Positions 1 to 9,064 of a DNA stretch of 64,000 bases are shown one piece after another. This DNA comes from Streptomyces sp. NBC_01549 (GTDB lineage Bacteria; Actinomycetota; Actinomycetes; Streptomycetales; Streptomycetaceae), in the NCBI RefSeq assembly GCF_026339955.1, contig NZ_JAPEPW010000001.1, positions 2,046,001 through 2,110,000 of the forward strand, read 5' to 3'. Under the pieces are notes generated by a model that worked only from the letters and a program-made list of their open reading frames with translations, ran no database searches and was not told where the DNA came from. Each line of letters starts with the position of its first letter. The first letter of the stretch is position 1. A program made the translations under genes and the position numbers.

Positions 1-1
1 C

Positions 2-638
2 AGCCGGGCCGAACTGCGGGGCACCGCGCTTCACCTGGCCGGTCACGCCTATCTGCACCGTGTGGAAACGCGGGACGTCACCACCGGCCTCGTCCTGCGC
101 GAGCGCGACAGCGGCACGGAGTTCCGGCTGCCCGTCACGCACACCGCGACACCGGGCCTCGGCGCCGACGCGGACGAGGGCGCGTACGCGTACGACCTGG
201 CCGGGTTCGAGGCGGTCGTCGACATCACCACCGCCGCCGACGGTAAGCCCCTCGACGACGGGCTCTGGGACATCTCGCTCACGGTCGGCGCCCAGGGCGT
301 GTCGCGCGAGGTCCGCATCGGCAGCAGACGCGCCGACGACGTGTCCGGCAAGGCGAGCACACGGGTGGTCGACACGGGTGCCGGCATACGGGCGGTCACC
401 CTCTACACGACCAACCCGCACGGCAACTTCACGCTCGACCTCGGCGAGAAGAAGCACGGCGTGCGGTCGCACCTCCGGTTGGACGGCGTCCGCTGGGCCA
501 CCGGCGCGCCCACCGAGCTGGAGATCGCCGGGCGGTGCACCCTCGCCGAGTACCCGGAGAGCGCGCTGGCCGTGGTCCTGGACGACGGTCACGGTGGGAG
601 CGCTTCCTTCACCGCCGTCCACGGTGACGGCACCTTAG
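2..638 (+). pseudogene. 5' piece of an IS-interrupted gene (truncated by window edge)
   Basis: The frame is already open at base 2, so the true start lies upstream. It runs for 212 codons to the insertion point of an IS1380-family element. Removing the element and one CTTAG copy joins base 638 to base 2324 in the same frame and gives a continuous 289-residue C-terminal region ending at 2556. The protein is rich in predicted beta-strand, with no signal peptide or membrane segment visible in this part. Such beta-rich tails occur on Streptomyces TagF/glycosyltransferase-type proteins, but that identity is only a guess. As it stands, translation would run 13 codons into the element and stop at 674-676. 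Confidence 0.7.
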
Positions 639-2318
639 CCTTGATCCACCGACGTGGTCTGAAAATGATCTTCTGACTGATCCTGAGCCGGTTTCGGGGC
701 GGTGATTGTGGGCGGGCAGGTGGCACCCGCTGGTCTGCCCAGCATTTCCACGTTGTTCGGTTCCGGTTGGGCCTTGGCGGGCGGGGTGGGCAGGGTCGTC
801 AGGCGGGTCCGGGTGGGTCGTGGGCGGTGTCGAAAAGATGTGTCCAGGCGTGCTGCCAGGGCCAGTTGTGTGGCAGGTGCAGGGTGATACGCCGTGCGGA
901 GCGGGCGATCCGGGCCGGAATCTGGACCAGGTGGGCACGGAGAGTGGCGGTGGTGGCCTTGGCGTGGAAGGCGGAGGTGAGCGCGCCGGTGGCCCGCAGC
1001 AGGTTGTAGGTCATGGCCCACAGGGTGAGCCAGGCGGCGTTGGCGTGGAAGTGTCCGGAAGGCAGGTGGGTCAGTGCGGAGGCTTTGCTGTCGGCGATGA
1101 CCTGTTCGACCACCGCGTGGTGGCGGTGTTCCCGCTCGGCCTGGAGGGTGGGGGCGGGGTTGTCGGTGAAGAACGGGTGGTAACGCCAGACGGGGAACAG
1201 TTCGCCCTGCTCACCTACGACGGCGGGTTTGGCGAGGTCACGGACCCGGCGGACGATCAGCCGGGCGGTGACTTGCTCGCTCTTCTTGCGGCTCGCGAAG
1301 GCGGTGTAGGCGGGCATCTCGGCGACTTCGGCGTCCGAAATGAGTTCGCCGGTCTCGGGGTCTGGCACCGCGGTCGGGTAGGTGATCTGCTGCCATGCTT
1401 CGGTGGGAATGGCGAGGACGGCCCGTTTGATGGAGGGGTTCATGCCGGTGGTGATCGAGAAGTGGGCTCCGGCCCGGCGGCAGGCGGCGATCACACCGGC
1501 GTTGTAGAACTGCGAATCGGCGCGCAGGATGCGGGTGCCGGTGCAGCCGGCCTCCCGGGCGGTGGCCAGGGCTTCGCTGACGAACTTCGGGGCGCCGCGG
1601 GAGTCGGCTGCCTTGCCGCGGCGCATGCGGACTCCGGCGATCACCGGGCGGGAGCCGGGCGTGCAGATGGTGGCGAGCAGGGGGTGGAGGGTGCGGATGC
1701 CCTTGAACCGGCCGTACTCGGCACCCTGTTTGGCCCGGCCGTAGACCCGTTTATGGGTGGAGTCGACATCAATGAATGCCATCGCGTCGGCGCCGGGCAG
1801 CAGCGGGGTATGCGCGGCCAGCGCGCCAAGGAACCGGCGGTGAACGGCGTGCAGTTGGAGAGCGTGACCGTGGGTGAACGAGCGCAGGAACGTGCCCAGC
1901 GTGGACGGGGCACGAATGCCCGCGAACACGGCCGTCATCGCACCATGGCGCAGAACGTTCAGGTCGTCGATGCTGTCCGCACCTGCGGCCATGCCCGCGA
2001 CGATGCTGGTGACCTTGGCGTCCGCCGCCGCCCCCGCGCTGTTGCTCGCGCCGGTCAGCTTCACGTTCTCGGCCACCAGACGCGAAAGACCGCCCCGCTC
2101 GGCCAGGCGCATCACCGGGACCAGCCCGGCATACGCGATCAGATTCGGGTCATCGAACGCAGCGGAGACCGCCGCCGATGTATGGGAAACTTTCATCTCG
2201 GAAGTGCCTTGCCGATCGTGCGTGCTGGAAGCCTGAAGAACTCCCATCATCGCAGGTCACAAGGCACTTCCTCGTTTTTCTAGCCGCTATCCACAAGACG
2301 CCGGCCGGTGGATCAAGG
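639..2318. mobile_element. Complete IS1380-family insertion sequence (1,680 bp)
   Basis: The ends are 13-bp perfect inverted repeats, CCTTGATCCACCG at 639-651 and its complement at 2306-2318. They are flanked by 5-bp direct repeats CTTAG at 634-638 and 2319-2323, the target duplication. Length, terminal repeats and duplication size fit the IS1380 family. One intact transposase gene fills the minus strand. Intact ends, exact duplication and unbroken transposase indicate a recent insertion. Confidence 0.93.
799..2196 (-). CDS. IS1380-family DDE transposase
   Basis: A 465-residue transposase that cuts and joins the element ends. The start MKVSHTSAAVSAAFDDPNL matches the usual N-terminus of Streptomyces IS1380 transposases; an ATG 18 codons upstream (2250) is the alternative. 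The family acidic residues lie in the segments FIDVDSTHKR, ILRADSQFYN and a later Glu-containing helix near HHAVVEQVIADSK. No frameshift or premature stop is seen, so the element is probably active. It is the only gene in the element. Confidence 0.93.
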   Translation of the reverse strand: MKVSHTSAAVSAAFDDPNLIAYAGLVPVMRLAERGGLSRLVAENVKLTGASNSAGAAADAKVTSIVAGMAAGADSIDDLNVLRHGAMTAVFAGIRAPSTLGTFLRSFTHGHALQLHAVHRRFLGALAAHTPLLPGADAMAFIDVDSTHKRVYGRAKQGAEYGRFKGIRTLHPLLATICTPGSRPVIAGVRMRRGKAADSRGAPKFVSEALATAREAGCTGTRILRADSQFYNAGVIAACRRAGAHFSITTGMNPSIKRAVLAIPTEAWQQITYPTAVPDPETGELISDAEVAEMPAYTAFASRKKSEQVTARLIVRRVRDLAKPAVVGEQGELFPVWRYHPFFTDNPAPTLQAEREHRHHAVVEQVIADSKASALTHLPSGHFHANAAWLTLWAMTYNLLRATGALTSAFHAKATTATLRAHLVQIPARIARSARRITLHLPHNWPWQHAWTHLFDTAHDPPGPA

Positions 2319-2556
2319 CTTAGTCGTGCGGGTGAGGGCCACCGAACTCACCACCGGCGAGTGGAGCGGCGAACTACGCCTCGGCGAGTGGGCGTTGCCC
2401 CTCCCGGCACTCCCGAAGAAGTTGGCCCCCGCCAAGTGGCGCCGCCTGGGCCTGCCCTGGTACGCCAAGCCGGTCCCCGGTGCCGGGAATCGCTTCGCCC
2501 TGCAGGTCGCGAGGACGAATCTGATCAAGGCGGTCACCGGCAAGCTGACGTCCTGA
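2319..2556 (+). pseudogene. 3' piece of the IS-interrupted gene
   Basis: This is the displaced C-terminal part (about 77 codons) of the gene whose 5' piece ends at 638. It opens with the right-hand CTTAG duplication. Its frame (TTA GTC GTG CGG) continues the frame of the upstream piece exactly. It contains a tryptophan-rich stretch (EWSGELRLGEW) and ends in a basic tail, with TGA at 2554-2556. A GTG at 2308 inside the IS end could start a short peptide, but there is no reason to think it is expressed. Confidence 0.75.
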
Positions 2557-2643
2557 CCCCCACCGCCTCGGGCGGCACTTTACCGACTTGACGCTCCCTT
2601 GACCTTTACCACGTAGTCCTTTCACCTCATGTACACGGCAGGT

Positions 2644-2671
2644 ACCGGCCGCGCTTGCCAGCGCGGCCGGT
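2644..2671. terminator. Hairpin, probable terminator of the interrupted gene
   Basis: A perfect 11-bp stem (ACCGGCCGCGC, six-base loop, complement) lies 88 bp after the stop codon of the interrupted gene and 30 bp before the lipoprotein start. There is no T-run, as is common for Streptomyces terminators. It would separate the two genes. Confidence 0.65.
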
Positions 2672-2701
2672 CATGTCCGCACACCGAAGGACTTCCCCAG
2701 A

Positions 2702-3538
2702 ATGAAGAGATCCGTGCTGTCGCGCCCGGGCGTCGCAGTGGTCGCGTCGGCACTCTCGCTCGCCCTGGCCACAGGCTGTTCCGACTCCGGTTCGGACTCC
2801 GGCTCCGGTGACAAGGCGACCGGCGGCAAGGGAGCGACGACCACGGTCAAGGCCCTGAGCGGCGCCGAGTTGAAGAAGCGGCTCGTCGGCAAGGGCGACC
2901 TCGACAGGTACCGCTTCGCGGCGGCCGACCAGTCCGAGCGGTTCGCCTCCTCCAAGGAGGAGATCACCGTCGTCGACGACAAGTGCGCGCCGCTCGCCTA
3001 TGTCCTCACCGGCTTCGCGCCGGGCGACTCGACCACGTACGTCAACACCATGGCCACGCCGCTGGAGGCCAAGCCCAGCGCGTCCTCCACCAAGAGCATG
3101 GAGGACATGACGGAGGAGGAGCTCGACGACGCGCTGAACTCGATCACCGACACCCTGGGCGGGACGCTCACCATCGTCTCGCTCTCCTCGTACGAGGGCG
3201 ACGGCGCCCAGAAGGCCATGTCCTCGGTCTCCGACGCGGTCAAGGGCTGCGCGGGCGGGTTCACGGCCACGGCGAAGGGCGCGAAGGACGACGCCCAGAA
3301 GTTCACCAAGGTCGAGGCCGAGAAGGCCTCGGGCAGCGGCGACGAGTCGGTCGCCTTCGCCGTGACCGGCGTCGCGGACGGTGACAAGATCGTCGTGCAC
3401 GGCGAGGCGGTGCGTCACGGCAGCACGGTGGCCACGTACTACTCGATGAACCTGGCCGCGTTCCTCGCCGACGGGAAGCCCAAGGAGTACGGCATCCCCG
3501 CCGAGCTCATCAAGGCCCAGGCCGGCAAGCTCGCCTGA
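2702..3538 (+). CDS. Secreted lipoprotein, possible PknH-type sensor-domain protein
   Basis: A 278-residue lipoprotein. The signal peptide ends in the lipobox LATGC with lipidated Cys26, followed by a Ser/Gly/Asp linker. AAGGA lies about 10 bases before the ATG. The mature part holds two further cysteines (in VDDKCAPL and VKGCAGGF) in a layout like the two-cysteine extracytoplasmic sensor of mycobacterial PknH. That resemblance is judged by eye and not proven. It lies next to, and converges on, a block of five receptor-kinase genes, so a role as an external ligand or sensor partner is a reasonable inference. No enzyme motif is visible. Confidence 0.85.
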   Translation: MKRSVLSRPGVAVVASALSLALATGCSDSGSDSGSGDKATGGKGATTTVKALSGAELKKRLVGKGDLDRYRFAAADQSERFASSKEEITVVDDKCAPLAYVLTGFAPGDSTTYVNTMATPLEAKPSASSTKSMEDMTEEELDDALNSITDTLGGTLTIVSLSSYEGDGAQKAMSSVSDAVKGCAGGFTATAKGAKDDAQKFTKVEAEKASGSGDESVAFAVTGVADGDKIVVHGEAVRHGSTVATYYSMNLAAFLADGKPKEYGIPAELIKAQAGKLA

Positions 3539-3553
3539 CCGCTCGTCGCCCCT

Positions 3554-5161
3554 CTACAACTGGTCGATGTCCAGGTTCGCGATCGCCGTCCTGGCGACTT
3601 CACGGCCACGTGCCGTGAAGTCGCCCTTGCCCGGATAGCCGACCGTGAGCTTGTACATGTCGCCCTTGGACGACTTGTAGTAGAAGATCTTCACCTCGCG
3701 AGGGCGCGGGTTCTGGCTGTCGGTGGTCGTGTAGGCGACGGTGTTCTCGGCGGCCTGCCTGCCGTGGTACTCCGCGCCCTCCGGGTCCGTCCGCGGGGCC
3801 TTGGGCATGCTCAGCTCGTACGCGCCGCTGTCCTTGAAGTCGTCGTTGTCGGCGTACATCTCGGCGGCCGAGGAGTCCTTGATCCGATGGCTCGTGTCCT
3901 CGGACTTCTTGACCAGGGTCAGGCCGATCCAGATGCTGCCGCTCCAGTCGGTGTACGTGACCCAGTGCCCCTTGTCCGACGTCCGGTCCGGCGTCGATCT
4001 CTGGTAGCCCGCGGGCGCCGCCAGCGTCGCGGCGACGTCGTTCTCGTGGTGCTTCTTCCAGTCGTCGGGCAGCGGCCCCGCGAAGGGATTCGCGAGCACC
4101 AGGTACGCCGCCACCGCCGCCACGACGACCGCCGCGCCGAGGCCGATGAACAGGGGCTTACGGCGCACGCGCAGACCCTTGCCGCCCGGACCCGCGATCT
4201 GCACCACCTGCGTCGGCTCCGGGACGGGCGGCGCGGCGGCCTCCTCCAGCAGCCGGCGGAGCCGGTCCGCGCCCGGGCGGCGGGAGGGGTCCTTGTCCAG
4301 CAGTCCGTTGATCGCCTCCGCCAGCGGCCCCCGTGCCGAAGCGGGCGCCGCCGGGGTGGAGTTGAGGACGGACTGGAGCGTCGCGGGCGTGTTGCTGCGG
4401 CGGAAGGGCGACACGCCCTCCGTGACCGCGTACAGGACGACACCGAGCGACCAGAGGTCGGAGGCCGGGCCCGGACGCTGGCCCAGCACCCGCTCCGGAG
4501 CGATGTACTCGGGCGACCCGACGAAGCCGCCCGTGGCCGTCAGATTCGTCTCGCCCTCGATCTGCGCGATGCCGAAGTCGGTGAGGACGACCCTGCCGTG
4601 CGGGCCGAGCAGCACGTTGTCGGGCTTGACGTCCCGGTGCAGGACGCCCGCCGCGTGCGCGGCCTCCAGCGCGCCGAGCACCTCCAGACCGATACGCGCC
4701 GCCTCACGCACCCCGATCGTGCCCTCCTGGAGGGCGGCACCCAGCGAGCGGCCCCGCACCAGCTCCATGACGATCCAGGGCTGTCCGTCCACGACCGCGA
4801 CGTCATGGACGTTGACCACCGCCGGGTGGTCGAGCCGGGCCGCGGCGCGCGCCTCGCGGCGCATCCGCTCGAAGACATTGGCGCGTTCACGCTCGGGAAG
4901 GTGGTCCGGGACGCGCGGCTCCTTGACGGCGACCTCTCGGTCCACGGTCTCGTCCTTGGCCCGCCAGACCGTCCCCATCCCACCGTGCCCGAGCTTGCCG
5001 AGCAGTCGGTAGCGGCCCGCGATGAGCCTCCCGGTGCCGGGCTCGGGGTCAGGGGCGGGCGCGGACTCGACCGTCGGCACCGGGGCGACCCGGGTCGGCG
5101 GTTGCAGAACGAAACTCGTCGGCTCGTCGGACCCGTAAGGGACTCCCCCGTTGTTGCTCAT
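3554..5161 (-). CDS. Transmembrane Ser/Thr protein kinase (kinase array, member 1)
   Basis: A 535-residue eukaryotic-type kinase. The ATG at 5161 follows a GGGATGG Shine-Dalgarno. The N-terminal ~45 residues are Pro-rich and the kinase domain spans about 50-310. Gly-rich loop GHGGMG (58-63), Lys80, HRDVKPDN (175-182) and DFG (195-197) are all present, so it should be active. One membrane helix (about 337-356) leads to a ~175-residue outer domain that is shared, in diverged form, with the next four gene products. It has no PASTA repeats. Stop codons of this gene and the lipoprotein converge 15 bp apart. A comparable kinase cluster in S. coelicolor has been linked to spore-wall synthesis; transfer of that role here is inference. 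Confidence 0.93.
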   Translation of the reverse strand: MSNNGGVPYGSDEPTSFVLQPPTRVAPVPTVESAPAPDPEPGTGRLIAGRYRLLGKLGHGGMGTVWRAKDETVDREVAVKEPRVPDHLPERERANVFERMRREARAAARLDHPAVVNVHDVAVVDGQPWIVMELVRGRSLGAALQEGTIGVREAARIGLEVLGALEAAHAAGVLHRDVKPDNVLLGPHGRVVLTDFGIAQIEGETNLTATGGFVGSPEYIAPERVLGQRPGPASDLWSLGVVLYAVTEGVSPFRRSNTPATLQSVLNSTPAAPASARGPLAEAINGLLDKDPSRRPGADRLRRLLEEAAAPPVPEPTQVVQIAGPGGKGLRVRRKPLFIGLGAAVVVAAVAAYLVLANPFAGPLPDDWKKHHENDVAATLAAPAGYQRSTPDRTSDKGHWVTYTDWSGSIWIGLTLVKKSEDTSHRIKDSSAAEMYADNDDFKDSGAYELSMPKAPRTDPEGAEYHGRQAAENTVAYTTTDSQNPRPREVKIFYYKSSKGDMYKLTVGYPGKGDFTARGREVARTAIANLDIDQL

Positions 5162-5263
5162 GGGTCCATCCCTATCGCGGCACGCTCTCCGGCAGCCAGG
5201 CCCGTCGCACACCGGTCACAGACCCGTGACGCGGCCGCCCCTTATCTCCCGTTTATCTCCCGC

Positions 5264-6955
5264 CTACGAGGCCACGAAGGTGTCCAGCGCCACGTCGAAG
5301 TACTCCTTCGCCTCCGTCACCTTGCCGACCGGCGCCGACACCCACACGTCGTACATCCGGCCGCCCCGCTCCCAGCAGAGGTCGTACGTGTGCCGCGCGC
5401 CCTCCGCCTTGGCGAACCCGTTCCAGGTGAACTCCCAGAGCGCGGCGGGCTGTCCGTCGTGCGTGGTCGAGGTGACGGTGCCGTCGTGGTAGCCCGGGTT
5501 CGTGGACGGCCCGTCGGCGTCGGCTCGCCGCATCACCCCGAGCGGACCACCCGCCTCGGGGTCGGTCACCTTGATGCCGAGGCGGAAGGTCTGGCCCGGC
5601 GACATGTAGAAGATCCGCTCGCCCTCCGGGTCGCGTGTGAAGCCGTCCGGCACGGCGAGCGAGAACCCGTCCGGGTCATGGACCGTCCGGTAGCCCGAGG
5701 GCGCCGTACCGGAGGCGGCGGTCGGCGTCTGCCGCCGGGTGACGGTGACCGTGGGGGCGGGGCTCGGTGAGACCGAGGACCCCGGCGCTCCGGGCGCGCT
5801 CGGGGAGTGCGACGCGCTCACGGACGTCCCCGGCGCCGAACTGGCGGACGGAGTCGACGTACCGCCCCCACCGCCGCCCCCGCCGTGGTTCACCAGCAGC
5901 ACCGCCGACACGCCCGCCCCGGCCGCGGCGGCGACCAGCGCCGCGACGACGAGCATGGTCCGCGCCGAGCGCTTCGGCGCACGGCCGGGCGTGGCGGCAG
6001 GACGAGGAACCGGCGGAGCGGAGGGGTGCGCGGTCTGCTGGACGGGCGGCTTCCGCTTCGGTACGTCCCGCTGGGTGGGCGTGTAACCGGCGGACGCGGC
6101 CCGCGGCGTACGGCCCGTCTCCAGGAACGCCTTGAGCAGCCGCTCCGCCTCCACCGCGTCGAGCCGCCGCTCCGGATCGCGCTCCAGCAGCCCCCGTACG
6201 ACGGGCAGCAGGGGCGCGGCCTGCGCGGGCGGACGGATCTCGTCCATGACGACGGCGTGCAGGATGCCGCCCAACGAGTCACGACGGAAGGGCGATTCGC
6301 CGCTCAGGACCGTGCAGAGCAGCGCGCCGAGCGACCACAGATCGGATTCGGGGCCCGTCCTGACCCCGGACATCCGCTCGGGCGCGGTGTACTCGGGCGA
6401 GCCGACGAACGACCCGCTCTCGGTGAGCGTCGTGGCGCCCGCGACCTGGGCGATGCCGAAGTCGGTGAGCACGACACGGTCGGTGCCGGCTTCCATCAGG
6501 ACGTTGGCGGGCTTGAGGTCGCGGTGCAGGACACCCGCGTCGTGCGCGCGGCGCAGCGCGCCGAGGAGGGCCAGGCCGATCCGAGCAGCCTCGCGCGCGT
6601 CGACCGGACCGCCGGCGGAGATCCGTTCGGCGAGCGAGCCGCCGTCGATCAACTCCATGACGATGTACGGCCGCTCGGCCTCCTCGACCACATCGTGCAC
6701 GACGATGATGTGCGGGTGGTGCAGCTGGGCGACCGCGCGGGCCTCGCGCAGGGTGCGGTCGCGCTGCATCCGGGCCTCGTCGTCGGAGAGCGAGTCGTCG
6801 AGGGCGAGTTCCTTCACCGCGACCTGCCGGCCGAGCAGTTGGTCGGTGGCGCGCCACACGACGCCCATGCCGCCCCGCCCGATCCTGGCCTCCAGCCGGT
6901 AACGGCCGGCGATCACGCGGACGTTCTCCCCCTCGGTCCCCATGCGCCCCATCAT
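5264..6955 (-). CDS. Transmembrane Ser/Thr protein kinase (kinase array, member 2)
   Basis: A 563-residue kinase with Gly-rich loop GRGGMG, catalytic Lys48, HRDLKPAN from 144 and DFG at 165-167, so it should be catalytic. A proline-rich linker precedes a membrane helix at about 332-355. A run of eight glycines and a Ser/Thr/Pro-rich stretch follow, then a ~130-residue outer domain (starting near GYRTVHDPDGFSLAVPDGF) related to those of the neighbouring kinases. An in-frame ATG at 6943 (MGTEGENVR) is an alternative start; neither has a clear ribosome site. The gene lies 102 bp upstream of member 1 and may share its transcript. Confidence 0.92.
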   Translation of the reverse strand: MMGRMGTEGENVRVIAGRYRLEARIGRGGMGVVWRATDQLLGRQVAVKELALDDSLSDDEARMQRDRTLREARAVAQLHHPHIIVVHDVVEEAERPYIVMELIDGGSLAERISAGGPVDAREAARIGLALLGALRRAHDAGVLHRDLKPANVLMEAGTDRVVLTDFGIAQVAGATTLTESGSFVGSPEYTAPERMSGVRTGPESDLWSLGALLCTVLSGESPFRRDSLGGILHAVVMDEIRPPAQAAPLLPVVRGLLERDPERRLDAVEAERLLKAFLETGRTPRAASAGYTPTQRDVPKRKPPVQQTAHPSAPPVPRPAATPGRAPKRSARTMLVVAALVAAAAGAGVSAVLLVNHGGGGGGGGTSTPSASSAPGTSVSASHSPSAPGAPGSSVSPSPAPTVTVTRRQTPTAASGTAPSGYRTVHDPDGFSLAVPDGFTRDPEGERIFYMSPGQTFRLGIKVTDPEAGGPLGVMRRADADGPSTNPGYHDGTVTSTTHDGQPAALWEFTWNGFAKAEGARHTYDLCWERGGRMYDVWVSAPVGKVTEAKEYFDVALDTFVAS

Positions 6956-7062
6956 GCCGCACCGGACGGATCCGCTCCGGGTCCCTGCTCCCGCGATGGC
7001 TGTTATCCGGCCTCGTCAGACCAGTTGCGACCAGTTCACGCCCGTACTGCTCCTCCGGCCCG

Positions 7063-8820
7063 TCACGTCTTGGGGAGCCAGCCGCGCAATATCACGTCGA
7101 ACTGCTGGCGCGCGATGCCCCAGTCCGCCGCCGGCGCGGACATGTAGATCGCGTACTCGACACCCTCGCGACTGAGGTACGTCTCCTCGATCGCCCGCCG
7201 CTTGCCCGGGAACGGCGTCTGATTCGGCAGCGCGGTCCAGGTGAAGTCCCACAGGGAGCCCGGGCAGTCGCGGAACGTGTTGGACTGCAAAAGCACCTTG
7301 CGGTAGTCGGCCAGCTTGGTCAACTGCTGTTCCAGGTCCTGCTGGTGTGCGTACGGAGTGGGGAAGTCCGGCGAGTCGTCGATGGCGATGCGGACGAAGT
7401 GCTCGCCGCCGTCGGGCGTGTAGTCGACCTGGCTGCCGTTGGCCTGCCGCTGCCAGGTCTTGTCGGGCAGGGAGATGGTGAAGCCCTCGGCGTCGTCCCG
7501 CCGCACCCAGGAGTCCGGTACGGCGCCGGACGGCTCCTGAGTGCCCGAAGTCGCGGTCGGGGTGCTCCCGGGCTTGGTGGTGCTGGGCTTCGCGGTGCCG
7601 GACGAGGCGCTGTCGTGCGTGTCCGCGGTCCGCGCGCCGTTCAGATAGTTCATGGCCACGGCGCCGCCACCGCCGATCAGGGTGGTGAGTACGACGGCGA
7701 GGGCGATCGTACGACCGCGGCGCCGCCTCCCGGACGCACCCCGGGTGCCGGTGCCGTCGCCCATGACCCCGGGCACCGGCGCGTGAAGCGTCGGCGTCGC
7801 CCCGTGCGCGCCCGATCCGTGCGCCACGGACCCGTGCGACGCCGTCTCGTGCGCCCCCGGTCCGTGCGCCCCCGGTCCATGGGGCGCCGTGCCGTGCGCC
7901 CCCGTCCCGTAGGGCGCCATCCGCTGCGCGCCCATCCCCATGGTGCCCGTATCCACGTGCTGCTGCGTCGGCACATACGCCTGCGCCGCGCTCGGCCGGC
8001 GCCCCTCCGCGGCCTCGGCGAGCATCTGCTCGGCCTCCTCCGCACCGGGCCGTACGGCGGGGTCCTTGTGGAGCAGCGCGGTGATGACGGGGCCGAGCGG
8101 ACCCGCGTGCTGCGGCGGCGCGGGCTCCTCGTCGACCACGGCCTGCATGGTGGTCAGCGGCGAGGTCCGCCGGAACGGCGACCGCCCCTCCACCGCCGTG
8201 TACAGCGTCGCGCCGAGCGCCCACAGGTCGGCGGACGGACCGGGGTCGTGGCCGCGCACCCGCTCGGGTGCCAGATAGTCGACCGAGCCGACGATCTCTC
8301 CGGTGCGCGTGATGGTCGTGTCGCCCTCGACCTGCGCGATCCCGAAGTCGGTCAGCAACACCCGTCGGTCGGAGGACAGCAGTACGTTCCCGGGCTTCAC
8401 GTCACGGTGCAGTACACCCGCGGAGTGCGCGGCGCGCAGGGCGCGCAGCACCCACACCCCGATCCGCGCCGCCTCGGCCGGTTCGATGCGCCCTTGCTCC
8501 TTGATCGCGTCGGCCAGCGAGTTGCCCTCGACCAGCTCCATGACGATCCAGGGCCGGTTGTCGTGGTCCAGGACGTCGTGCACGGTGACGACGGCCGAGT
8601 GGTTGATCCGGGCGGCGGCCCGCGCCTCGGCGTGGGTGCGCGCCAGCAGCACGGCCCGGTCGCTCTCCGTCACGTACAGCGCGGCCGTCAACTCCTTGAC
8701 CGCGACGGCGCGGTGCAGCACCTCGTCGTGCGCACGCCACACCCGCCCCATGCCACCACTGCCGATGGATTCGACGAGCCGGTAGCGGCCCGCGAGGAGC
8801 AGGCCCTGCATCTGATTCAC
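7063..8820 (-). CDS. Transmembrane Ser/Thr protein kinase with Gly-His repeat linker (member 3)
   Basis: A 585-residue kinase. GTG at 8820 is preferred because GCGGGGC lies just upstream; ATG at 8811 and TTG at 8832 are alternatives. The kinase domain has GSGGMG, Lys42, HRDVKPGN from 138 and DFG at 158-160. A ~60-residue linker consists of imperfect GAHG/GPGAHG units rich in glycine and histidine. A membrane helix (around 365-385) and an outer domain follow, the latter starting near GFTISLPDKTWQ and paralogous to those of the other members. The histidine linker could bind metal, but nothing in the sequence tests this. Confidence 0.92.
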   Translation of the reverse strand: MNQMQGLLLAGRYRLVESIGSGGMGRVWRAHDEVLHRAVAVKELTAALYVTESDRAVLLARTHAEARAAARINHSAVVTVHDVLDHDNRPWIVMELVEGNSLADAIKEQGRIEPAEAARIGVWVLRALRAAHSAGVLHRDVKPGNVLLSSDRRVLLTDFGIAQVEGDTTITRTGEIVGSVDYLAPERVRGHDPGPSADLWALGATLYTAVEGRSPFRRTSPLTTMQAVVDEEPAPPQHAGPLGPVITALLHKDPAVRPGAEEAEQMLAEAAEGRRPSAAQAYVPTQQHVDTGTMGMGAQRMAPYGTGAHGTAPHGPGAHGPGAHETASHGSVAHGSGAHGATPTLHAPVPGVMGDGTGTRGASGRRRRGRTIALAVVLTTLIGGGGAVAMNYLNGARTADTHDSASSGTAKPSTTKPGSTPTATSGTQEPSGAVPDSWVRRDDAEGFTISLPDKTWQRQANGSQVDYTPDGGEHFVRIAIDDSPDFPTPYAHQQDLEQQLTKLADYRKVLLQSNTFRDCPGSLWDFTWTALPNQTPFPGKRRAIEETYLSREGVEYAIYMSAPAADWGIARQQFDVILRGWLPKT

Positions 8821-9064
8821 GTTGCCCCGCAATGGTCTTGACAGGGTCAGACTAAAGAGGGGTCCCCACGCAGGGAACCAGCGGGGTCGTACGGAGACCG
8901 CACTGTGACGGTTCTCCCTTCCGGGTACGGGCGGGAACTATTCGGCGTTCAGCGATTCGTCGGTACGGAATTGAGCCAGCGGAGCGGGTAGGAGACGTGG
9001 CTACGAGGGGCGGCTGCGAGGGTCGGGTACCGGGGCAAATTCGCCGGCCGAGTACCGGACTTGC

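Noticed and set aside
706..2283. Long plus-strand open frame (525 codons) across the IS1380 element
   Set aside because: It is the antisense shadow of the transposase; it is Gly-rich with no family features and no ribosome site.
5807..7147. 446-codon plus-strand open frame opposite kinase 2
   Set aside because: It is an antisense shadow of the kinase gene with Arg/Gly/His-rich composition and no motif.
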